A DNA stretch of 5,827 nucleotides from an uncultured Ruminobacter sp. (lineage in GTDB: Bacteria; Pseudomonadota; Gammaproteobacteria; Enterobacterales; Succinivibrionaceae), in the NCBI GenBank assembly GCA_900767005.1, contig CAAFXL010000023.1:1-5827 (forward strand). Direction: 5' to 3'. The first letter of the stretch is position 1. Each line of letters begins with the position of its first letter. Below the pieces are notes generated by a model. That model saw only the letters and a list, made by a program, of their open reading frames with translations. It did no database searches and was not told the DNA's origin. Both the position numbers and the translations under genes were made by a program. This document shows, one piece after another, positions 1-5,653 of the stretch.

Positions 1-588
1 ACAAGTAACCAAATTATCGAGATTCAGGGTTTAAGAAAATTTGAAAAAAATGAAAAGGATGAGGTTTTAAAATTTTTAAAATCTTGCGATTTAAATATTG
101 ATGACTTTCTAGTTAAAGAAAATATTGATTCTAAGACTAATCCATATAAGATCATTACTTTTCATAAAGGAGAGGATGAAGAAAAAGTAGAGTTTAATTT
201 ATTAGATGAATCAAACGGCATCCAAAAATTATTTTCCTTAGCCACTCCCGTTATAAACGCTCTTAAAGATGGAAAGGTTCTTTTAGTTGATTCATTAAGT
301 ACCAATCTTCATCCAAAGTTAGCTAAGTTTTTAGTAACTTTATTTAATAAGAAAGATTTAAATCCTAAAAACGCTCAAATTATATTTACAACGCACGAAA
401 CCTCCCTTTTATCTTCAAAAATCTTTAGAAGAGAGCAAGTTTGGTTTTGTGAAAAAAATCAGGAAGACGCTTCGATTCTTTATCCATTATCCGAATTTAA
501 ACCTAAAATTGATCATGAAAATTTTGAATTAGGGTATTTAAGTGGGCGATATGGCGCCCTACCATTTATTGATTTTGATGAAGCTTAA
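1..588 (+). CDS. RloA/AbiLi-like AAA (ABC-type) ATPase, C-terminal part only
   Basis: Frame 1 is open from the window edge to TAA at 586-588, giving 195 residues. The N-terminus with the Walker A P-loop lies outside the window. Residues 68-81 (LDESNGIQKLFSLA) resemble the signature region of RloA/AbiLi ATPases (family pattern ES-D-G-T-QRLF). Residues 92-105 (KVLLVDSLSTNLHP) are the Walker B/D-loop, residues 130-136 (TTHETSL) the switch histidine, and GRYGALPF at 182-189 is the typical C-terminal end of the family. These ATPases accompany RloB-type proteins or act in abortive-infection and restriction-linked phage-defence loci; that role is family knowledge, not shown here. Oddities: the catalytic Walker B glutamate expected after Asp97 is Ser98, and no rloB-like gene follows. 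The gene is very A+T-rich (82 G/C in its first 300 bases by hand count) compared with the his genes. Confidence is good for the ATPase family and moderate for the RloA/AbiLi subfamily. Confidence -1.
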   Translation, partial: TSNQIIEIQGLRKFEKNEKDEVLKFLKSCDLNIDDFLVKENIDSKTNPYKIITFHKGEDEEKVEFNLLDESNGIQKLFSLATPVINALKDGKVLLVDSLSTNLHPKLAKFLVTLFNKKDLNPKNAQIIFTTHETSLLSSKIFRREQVWFCEKNQEDASILYPLSEFKPKIDHENFELGYLSGRYGALPFIDFDEA

Positions 589-746
589 ACTTATAAAAAC
601 TTACATTAACGTAAGAGTATTTTGGTAGTTTAAAAATTTACTAGTGTTCATTTATTAAAAAGTCTACTTCAATAAAAAGGTCTAGCTTATGCTAGACCTA
701 AATTAACTAATTTTAGTAAACCTTTTAAGTTTTACTAACCTTAAGT
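589..746. other. Convergent intergenic region, A+T-rich
   Basis: These 158 bases lie between two convergent genes. No coding signal or remnant of an RloB partner is evident. Besides the terminator described separately, two weaker inverted repeats are visible. CTTAC at 600-604 pairs with GTAAG at 611-615 (5 bp, 6-nt loop), 12 bases after the ATPase stop. TTAGTAAA at 713-720 pairs with TTTACTAA at 731-738 (8 bp, 10-nt loop), followed on the plus strand by a loosely T-rich stretch. Either could help end the plus-strand transcript, but neither has a convincing T tract. Confidence -1.
674..699 (-). terminator. Intrinsic terminator of the leucine-rich-repeat gene
   Basis: AGGTCTAGC at 678-686 and GCTAGACCT at 691-699 form a perfect 9-bp stem with a 4-nt loop (TTAT). 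On the minus strand the stem runs directly into a T tract (complement of the A run 674-678), the normal arrangement of a Rho-independent terminator. It begins about 48 bases past the stop of the minus-strand repeat gene. On the plus strand the stem is followed by AAATTAAC, not a T run, so it is not expected to stop the ATPase transcript efficiently. Confidence -1.
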
Positions 747-2852
747 TTATTTGTTATTGTACCAAGAAGGAGTATTGATATTAGCAAATAAATCCTTTTT
801 ATTATAAGCTTTATCAAGGTTAAGTTTTGGAATATTTAAGCTCTTACAATCCTTAAACATGCCTTCACATTCAACTACATCGTTAGTATGAAGAGCTGGG
901 ATTTGAGTTAAACTTTCACAACCTGCGAAAGTATAATTCATATACTTAACACCCCAAGTATCAAAGTTTCCAATACTCTTAAGCTTCTTACAATTAAAGA
1001 ACATGCCATTTAAATCTTTAGCATTTTTAGTTGCAAAAGTAGGAACTTCTCCTAAATTTACGCATCCACTAAATACTTGAGAAAGGTCTTTAACGTTAGT
1101 AGTGTTTAGTTCTGGAACAAGTGCTAAACTTAAGCAATTCTTAAATAAACCCTTCATGCTAGTAACATTTGCGGTGTCAAACTTAGGCACTTCTGTTACC
1201 TTTTCACAACCTTCAAATGCAAAATCCATAGAAGTTACTTTCTTAGTAATTAGGTTTGGTAATTTTATTAGTGATTTACAATTTGAAAGCATGCCATCAA
1301 TTCTTTGTAATAGTGGAGTCTCAAAATCAGGAACTTGAGTTAATGCTTCACAATTAAAGAACATTGCTCTCATATCAATAACGCTTTGGGTGTTATATTC
1401 TGGAACACTTACTAGTGATGAACAGTTTTCAAACATTGAAGGTAAGGTTCTTGCTGCCCCAATATTTAATTCAGGTGCTTCACTAAGTGACAAGCAACCT
1501 TTAAAGGTTGCAAATAAGTCCTTAGTATTAACAATATTTAGTGATGGAAGCTGGCGAAGGTTCTTACAATCTGAGAATGCTTCAGCCATTGATTCAACAT
1601 TAATAAAGTTATATTGAGGAATGGCTCTAAGTTCAGAGCAGCCCTTAAACATGCCACGGATATCAGTTACTTTATCAGTGTCTAAGTTGGGACCACGTTT
1701 TAGGTTCTCACAACCTAAGAACATTTCACGCATGTTTTTACAATTATTAGTATCTTCAAGATTAACCTGGGTTAAACTTAAGCAGCCTTTAAACATGCTC
1801 CACATGCTCTGAGCACTCTTAACTGAAAATACTGGAGTTTGAGTAAGGCTTACGCAATCTCTAAACATTTCACTTAAGTTCTCAACATGAGCAATATCAA
1901 AATCAGTAATTGAAGTTAATTTACTGCAACCTTTAAATAAAGAAGCTAGACTCTTAACTCTTGGACCAATTGTAATATTAAAGGTAATTTGACTTACATT
2001 TTCACTAAATGGTGAAGCCACTCCTTCAAATGGTGAATAGTCGGTATCATAATTAATTACTAGGTCTTCAAGGTCATTCTTTTCAATACGAGCAATAATT
2101 TCAGGGGTAATATCACTTGAGCTATTTAGCACAATGATTTCACGAGGTAAACCATCGGTAGGAATGTCACTAGCTCGTGACTTTTCAGATGGTCTAAGAG
2201 TAAAACCACTTCCTTGCATACCCTCAAAATTATTACTTGTGAAATTAATTGGTGCAAAATTATTTGAAGTTTCAGAACTATCCAAGTTACTAGAGGTTTC
2301 TAGGGTATTATTAGTGTTATTATCAATACTATTATTAGTAAAGCTATCTTGAACTTCTTGGTTAAAGTTATTATTAACTTGACTTACCGAAGTTTGATTT
2401 AAACTTGTATTTGCACTAGTCTTAAAACTACTTGGGCTTTCATCTTCCTTTAAAGGACTTTCATCAGCAGGATAAGATACGCTATTACCAAAGGTATCAG
2501 ATTCCTTAAAGAGGTTAGAGTTTTCTTTTACATTTACCACGCTATCAGGAGATGATGGGGTAATTTCTTGAGCTAGGGCAGTTTCTGATTCAGTAACTTT
2601 AATGCCACTACCAAATGAACTATTATTATTTGATAAATTAGTGGTAGAAGTATTATTAGTAAAAGAATTTACTTTATTAGTGTTTTCTGGATGGGGTGCT
2701 TTAATTTGGGTGTCGCTTACATTACTCTTAATTGAGGTTTGCATGCGTTGTTTGCCATTTTGGTCATCTTGATTGTTTTTTGGTTTCAAAACAAAAAAAC
2801 ATATGCCACAAAATACTAAAATGCAGATTGTAACAATTATCCCTAAAGTCAT
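747..2852 (-). CDS. BspA/DUF285-type leucine-rich-repeat protein with N-terminal membrane anchor
   Basis: The product has 701 residues. The ATG at 2852 is fixed by an in-frame TGA immediately upstream and by GGAG at 2859-2862, 6 nt away. Residues 4-22 form one strongly hydrophobic segment with cysteines at 10, 15 and 18. Residues 23 to about 230 are a low-complexity Asn/Ser/Thr linker. Residues 299-681 hold 16 repeats of 24 residues with the core M-F-x-G-C-x-x-L, typical of BspA-like/DUF285 leucine-rich repeats (often written MFxxCxxL...NV..M). A 20-residue tail follows. BspA-type proteins are commonly surface adhesins, but their roles vary. Here there is no basic n-region before the hydrophobic segment, and lysines and arginines follow it (K23, K25, K34, R36), so the positive-inside rule favours a cytoplasmic C-terminus, as in ZipA. 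No lipobox or sorting motif is seen. It lies downstream of hisI on the same strand, separated by 146 bases, and probably has its own promoter. Its exact function cannot be told from the sequence. Confidence -1.
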   Translation of the reverse strand: MTLGIIVTICILVFCGICFFVLKPKNNQDDQNGKQRMQTSIKSNVSDTQIKAPHPENTNKVNSFTNNTSTTNLSNNNSSFGSGIKVTESETALAQEITPSSPDSVVNVKENSNLFKESDTFGNSVSYPADESPLKEDESPSSFKTSANTSLNQTSVSQVNNNFNQEVQDSFTNNSIDNNTNNTLETSSNLDSSETSNNFAPINFTSNNFEGMQGSGFTLRPSEKSRASDIPTDGLPREIIVLNSSSDITPEIIARIEKNDLEDLVINYDTDYSPFEGVASPFSENVSQITFNITIGPRVKSLASLFKGCSKLTSITDFDIAHVENLSEMFRDCVSLTQTPVFSVKSAQSMWSMFKGCLSLTQVNLEDTNNCKNMREMFLGCENLKRGPNLDTDKVTDIRGMFKGCSELRAIPQYNFINVESMAEAFSDCKNLRQLPSLNIVNTKDLFATFKGCLSLSEAPELNIGAARTLPSMFENCSSLVSVPEYNTQSVIDMRAMFFNCEALTQVPDFETPLLQRIDGMLSNCKSLIKLPNLITKKVTSMDFAFEGCEKVTEVPKFDTANVTSMKGLFKNCLSLALVPELNTTNVKDLSQVFSGCVNLGEVPTFATKNAKDLNGMFFNCKKLKSIGNFDTWGVKYMNYTFAGCESLTQIPALHTNDVVECEGMFKDCKSLNIPKLNLDKAYNKKDLFANINTPSWYNNK
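810..1958 (-). repeat. Sixteen 72-bp coding repeats (24-residue LRR units)
   Basis: The repeat block encodes residues 299-681 of the repeat protein. Cysteines stand at 309, 333, 357, 381, 405, 429, 453, 477, 501, 525, 549, 573, 597, 621, 645 and 669, exactly 24 apart each time. The residue three before the Cys is Phe in 15 of 16 units (Leu522 is the exception). The residue before the Cys is always Gly, Asp or Asn. The residue three after is Leu in 15 of 16 (Val552 is the exception). Only the last unit is one residue shorter. At DNA level the units are diverged, sharing words such as TTAAACATGC on the plus strand, so this is an old repeat array and not a recent tandem expansion. Confidence -1.
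2163..2786 (-). other. Asn/Ser/Thr-rich low-complexity linker of the LRR protein
   Basis: Residues 23 to about 230 of the repeat protein are dominated by Asn, Ser and Thr, with acidic patches (DESPLKEDESP at 130-140) and runs such as TNNSIDNNTNN at 172-182. No domain is recognisable. It is likely a disordered spacer between membrane segment and repeat domain. Several copies of the motif S/T-NNF occur (around 196-209), which may be low-complexity drift rather than a defined repeat. Confidence -1.
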
Positions 2853-2998
2853 TCATTGCTCCAAGTTTAGTTCTAGTCTTAAAATTTTTTTGGTTCTTAA
2901 TAAAACGACATTAGCCACAAATAATTACAAAAAATTATTTGTAGCCAATTTTATCTAGTAAAATCAATGATATTTTACTAAAGTTCTAGCAAAAAGTG
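2853..2998. other. hisI-LRR intergenic region with two perfect inverted repeats
   Basis: There are 146 A+T-rich bases between the end of the his operon and the repeat gene. TAGTAAAAT at 2956-2964 pairs perfectly with ATTTTACTA at 2972-2980 (9 bp, 7-nt loop), about 20 bases past the hisI stop. ACAAATAATT at 2917-2926 pairs perfectly with AATTATTTGT at 2933-2942 (10 bp, 6-nt loop). The first is placed where a his terminator should be, but no T tract follows it on the minus strand, so terminator status is uncertain. The promoter of the repeat gene should lie here. The strand is too A+T-rich for me to single out a -35/-10 pair with confidence. Confidence -1.
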
Positions 2999-3547
2999 CT
3001 ATTTGCCTGCGTTTTGAGCAAAAATTTTGTCGATCTGGGCAAGTTTTATATTATTTTTAGAAAAATCATTAAGTAGGGCTTTTAATAATAAAGCTCCACT
3101 TTCTTCTGTGGGACTTGCTTTATATGAGCTAAATGCCTTTAAAAGAACCTCAGGATCCTGATTTTTATCACCATTAAATAGAGCAATATTGGCAGTTTCT
3201 AACGGCATATGTCCATCAAAGCAACTAGTAGTGCCGCGATGGCAAGTAGGCCCTATAGGGTCAGCAGCAATTAATAAACAGTCTTTATCGCAATCGGTAG
3301 TAATTGCTTTAAGGTTTAAATAATGGCGTGATTCTTCACCTTTAGTCCAAAGACGGTTTTTAGTGCGGCTAAAGAAGGTAACTTTACCAAGCTCTAAAGT
3401 TTTATTTAGAGCTTCAAGATTCATAAAGCCCTGCATTAAAACTAAACCTGAACGGTAATTTTGGACAATTACCGGCATTAAACCATTAACTTTTTCCCAA
3501 GAAAGTTCAAGAGGTTTAAAGTTAAGCATATATGTATTATTAGTCAC
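2999..3547 (-). CDS. hisI: Phosphoribosyl-AMP cyclohydrolase (HisI) with a shortened, degenerate HisE region
   Basis: HisI hydrolyses phosphoribosyl-AMP to ProFAR, the third step of histidine synthesis, in the cytoplasm. The N-terminal cyclohydrolase half is intact: SWEKVNGLMPVIVQ near the start, FFSRTKNRLWTKGE, the metal-binding DCDKD (residues 85-89) and GPTCHRGTTSCF with Cys102 and Cys109. In the E. coli bifunctional HisIE (about 203 residues) a pyrophosphohydrolase domain follows with a VGEEGVE motif. Here only about 70 residues follow, without that motif, so the HisE activity is probably lost. Start choice: GTG at 3547 has AAGGAG (3557-3562) 9 nt upstream and overlaps the hisF end by 8 nt. 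TTG at 3553 is too close to that site. ATG at 3529 (MLNFKPLELSWEK) fits the E. coli N-terminus best but has no ribosome site nearby. It is the last his gene; stop TAG. Confidence -1.
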   Translation of the reverse strand: MTNNTYMLNFKPLELSWEKVNGLMPVIVQNYRSGLVLMQGFMNLEALNKTLELGKVTFFSRTKNRLWTKGEESRHYLNLKAITTDCDKDCLLIAADPIGPTCHRGTTSCFDGHMPLETANIALFNGDKNQDPEVLLKAFSSYKASPTEESGALLLKALLNDFSKNNIKLAQIDKIFAQNAGK

Positions 3548-4310
3548 GAACAATTACTCCTTCTTTACGTAAGTAATCTTTGAGTTCCGGAATATGAATG
3601 ATGCCTTTATGAAATACTGAAGCTGCTAAACAACCATCAACGCCTGCATTAAAGCCATCTTTAAAGTGAACCATTTCGCCAGCTCCCCCAGAAGCAATTA
3701 ATGGCACATTGCATAGTGGGCGAATAATCCCTAGTTGCTTTAAGTCATAGCCTTGTCTCATGCCATCTTGGTTCATCATGTTTAGAACGATTTCACCGCA
3801 ACCCATGCTTTGAACTTTCTTAACCCACTCTGGAGTTGTCCAATTAGTTACAAGGGTTTTCTTTTCATCCCCGGTATATTGTTTAACTAAGTATTCATTG
3901 CGATTTGCATCAAAATATGAATCAATTCCGCAAACTACGCATTGAACGCCAAAGCGGTCAGCAAGGCGACTAATTAAGGTTGGATCAGCTAGAGCTGGTG
4001 AGTTAATTGAAATCTTATCAGCACCAAACTCTAAAATTCGACGAGCATCTTCCACACTCTTAATGCCGCCAGCTACACAAAATGGAATGTCGATAACTTC
4101 AGCAACTTTTTTAACCCATGATTTATCAACAACTCTTGCGTCAGATGAGGCAGTAATATCATAAAATACTAGTTCATCAGCTCCTTCTTCGGCATAACGT
4201 TTAGCAAGTTCTACAATTGAACCCATAACTTCATGGTTTCTAAATTGTACGCCCTTAACAACTACGCCATCCTTAACGTCAAGGCACGGAATTATACGTT
4301 TGGCCAACAT
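3540..4310 (-). CDS. hisF: Imidazole glycerol phosphate synthase, cyclase subunit HisF
   Basis: HisF is the cyclase/lyase half of the HisH-HisF enzyme. It uses ammonia from HisH to convert PRFAR to imidazole-glycerol phosphate and AICAR. At 256 residues it has the usual length, forming one (beta/alpha)8 barrel. The catalytic pair is visible: Asp11 in IIPCLDV and Asp130 in VCGID. Phosphate-binding loops are GGIKS (81-85) and ASGGAG (206-211). DKISINSPALADP (98-110) and NMMNQDG (177-183) are near-identical to the enterobacterial protein. The ATG at 4310 has an excellent AAGGAGG (4318-4324) 7 nt upstream, lying inside hisA. The gene overlaps hisA by 19 nt and hisI by 8 nt, so translation is probably coupled along the operon. 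Confidence -1.
   Translation of the reverse strand: MLAKRIIPCLDVKDGVVVKGVQFRNHEVMGSIVELAKRYAEEGADELVFYDITASSDARVVDKSWVKKVAEVIDIPFCVAGGIKSVEDARRILEFGADKISINSPALADPTLISRLADRFGVQCVVCGIDSYFDANRNEYLVKQYTGDEKKTLVTNWTTPEWVKKVQSMGCGEIVLNMMNQDGMRQGYDLKQLGIIRPLCNVPLIASGGAGEMVHFKDGFNAGVDGCLAASVFHKGIIHIPELKDYLRKEGVIVRD
3557..3562 (-). promoter_or_regulatory. Ribosome binding site deciding the hisI start
   Basis: AAGGAG (minus strand) inside the last hisF codons lies 9 nt before GTG at 3547, 3 nt before TTG at 3553 and 27 nt before ATG at 3529. Its spacing favours GTG and implies that hisI is translated by ribosomes finishing hisF. Confidence -1.
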
Positions 4311-5032
4311 TCTAGAGCCTCCTTAACTGTAAATTTATTTTCTAGTAACGCGCGTCCCAATACTACATGGTTTGCTCCACTATCGCGTACGTTTAGTACG
4401 TCAGCTAGTGACCCAATCCCGCCTGATGCAATAAAGGAAATGTCACTAAATGATTTATGTAGATCCGCGTAAAGTGCTACATTTGAGCCTTGTAAAGTGC
4501 CATCACGGCTAATATCAGTACAAAGTACATGCTTTAAACCAACTTCTTTATAATCTAAGATTAATTCTTCGATGGTAACGCTTGAGTTTTCTTGCCAACC
4601 CTTAATTGCAATAAAACGCTTATTAGTTTCTTTATCAATATTAATATCTAGAGCAAGCACAATATGTTCTGCTCCAAATTCTTTCATCCAGCCCTTAACT
4701 TCATCCTTATCTTTAACGGCTTTTGAACCAATAACTACGCGTTCAACCCCAATATTAAGTAAATCTTCAACATCTTTTTTAGTTCTAATGCCACCACCAA
4801 CTTCTATCGGAATTGGGGTATTTTTAACTAATGATTTAATGGTTTCTAATTGACGAGCATTTGGGTCTTTTGCTCCATCAAGGTCTACTAAATGTAAAAA
4901 TTTAGCTCCTTCCTTTACATAAAGGTCAAATCTTTCTTGAGCACTTTGAGTGTAATTAGTCTTTTTATCATAATCACCTTGAAAAAGACGAACTACTTGA
5001 CCACCAATTAAATCAATTGCAGGGATAATCAT
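4292..5032 (-). CDS. hisA: ProFAR isomerase HisA
   Basis: HisA is the (beta/alpha)8-barrel isomerase that converts ProFAR to PRFAR by an Amadori rearrangement, the fourth step of histidine synthesis. At 246 residues it has the normal length. Catalytic Asp7 (MIIPAIDL) and Asp129 (VLALDI) are present, as are LHLVDLDGAKDP (46-57), GWQENS (145-150), CTDISRDGTLQGSN (171-184) and the phosphate loops GGGIR (79-83) and SGGIG (203-207). The C-terminal FTVKEALECW is nearly identical to E. coli. The start ATG at 5032 has TAAGGA (5039-5044) 6 nt upstream; this site contains the hisH stop codon, so reinitiation by the same ribosome is likely. The gap to hisH is 9 nt, and the 3' end overlaps hisF by 19 nt. 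Confidence -1.
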   Translation of the reverse strand: MIIPAIDLIGGQVVRLFQGDYDKKTNYTQSAQERFDLYVKEGAKFLHLVDLDGAKDPNARQLETIKSLVKNTPIPIEVGGGIRTKKDVEDLLNIGVERVVIGSKAVKDKDEVKGWMKEFGAEHIVLALDINIDKETNKRFIAIKGWQENSSVTIEELILDYKEVGLKHVLCTDISRDGTLQGSNVALYADLHKSFSDISFIASGGIGSLADVLNVRDSGANHVVLGRALLENKFTVKEALECWPNV

Positions 5033-5041
5033 AGATATTCC

Positions 5042-5653
5042 TTATAAATTAATAAAGTTCTTTAAAAATTGTGCACCAGCCGCCCCCGATTTTTCAGGAT
5101 GAAATTGGGCACCAAAGAAATTACCGTTATTTACTACTGCAGTAAATTCTTCCCCATAAGTAGAGGTTGCTACGGTATGCTCGGTTACTTCTAAAGCATA
5201 AGAGTGCACAAAATAAAAATAAGTGCCTTCTTTGATATCTTTAAATAATGGACAATCTTTACTATAAACTTGATTCCAACCCATATGTGGAAGTGGTAGA
5301 CCCTCTGCTTTTAAAGGTTTAACTTTACCTTTAACAATGCCAAGACACGGAATTTCTTTAATGTCGTCACTCATACTTTCTTCTGAGGAACAAGATAACA
5401 TCTGCATGCCTAAGCAAATACCAAGTAGGGGTTTATTTAAGTTTTGAATTACATCAATTAATTCACGCTCTTTTAAACTTTTCATGGCAGCAACCGCGGT
5501 GCCCACTCCTGGTAGAATTAATTTATCAGAGCTATTAATAACCTCTTTATCATTACTAATAATTGGGTTTAAGTCTAATCTTTCAAGAGCATAACGCACA
5601 CTTGAAAGGTTAGCACAACCTGTATCAATAATTGTAACTTTAGGGCTTGCCAT
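5042..5653 (-). CDS. hisH: Imidazole glycerol phosphate synthase, glutamine amidotransferase subunit HisH
   Basis: HisH is the class I glutaminase that releases ammonia from glutamine and passes it through the HisF barrel. At 203 residues it has the usual length. The catalytic triad is Cys80 (GICLGMQ), His185 and Glu187 (FHPEKSG). The oxyanion-strand motif LPGVG (47-51), the start IIDTGCANLSSV (8-19), LPLPHMGWN (119-127) and YFYFVHSYA (145-153) match enterobacterial HisH. The start ATG at 5653 has AAGGAG (5661-5666) 7 nt upstream, within the hisB end, and shares one base with the hisB stop (TAATG), which is a classic coupling arrangement. HisH and HisF are separated by hisA, as in E. coli. 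Confidence -1.
   Translation of the reverse strand: MASPKVTIIDTGCANLSSVRYALERLDLNPIISNDKEVINSSDKLILPGVGTAVAAMKSLKERELIDVIQNLNKPLLGICLGMQMLSCSSEESMSDDIKEIPCLGIVKGKVKPLKAEGLPLPHMGWNQVYSKDCPLFKDIKEGTYFYFVHSYALEVTEHTVATSTYGEEFTAVVNNGNFFGAQFHPEKSGAAGAQFLKNFINL

Noticed and set aside
810..1958. CRISPR-like array suggested by the regularly spaced repeated words.
   Set aside because: The 72-bp period is codon-based and the units are diverged with no conserved repeat/spacer division; it is a protein repeat.
1102..2352. Plus-strand open frames opposite the LRR gene.
   Set aside because: Their regularity follows from the 72-bp repeat of the opposite strand; they have no domain of their own.
2787..2843. 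Lipoprotein lipobox or type IV prepilin leader at the N-terminus of the LRR protein.
   Set aside because: Cys10, Cys15 and Cys18 are preceded by VTI, LVF and CGI, which do not fit the lipobox, and there is no basic leader or Glu at position 5 after the Gly expected of a prepilin.
1..2852. A two-gene defence system made of the ATPase and the LRR protein (LRR as sensor).
   Set aside because: The genes are convergent, separated by a terminator, and nothing in the sequence links them; proximity alone is not enough.
2953..3001. Possible frameshifted remnant of HisE just beyond the hisI stop (one alternative frame reads IALFARTLVKYH before a stop).
   Set aside because: Too short and without the EExxE or EAxDL motifs; chance similarity in an A+T-rich spacer is more likely.
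4233..4853. Plus-strand open frames opposite hisF and hisA.
   Set aside because: They are antisense shadows of strongly conserved his genes, with no ribosome site or recognisable protein.
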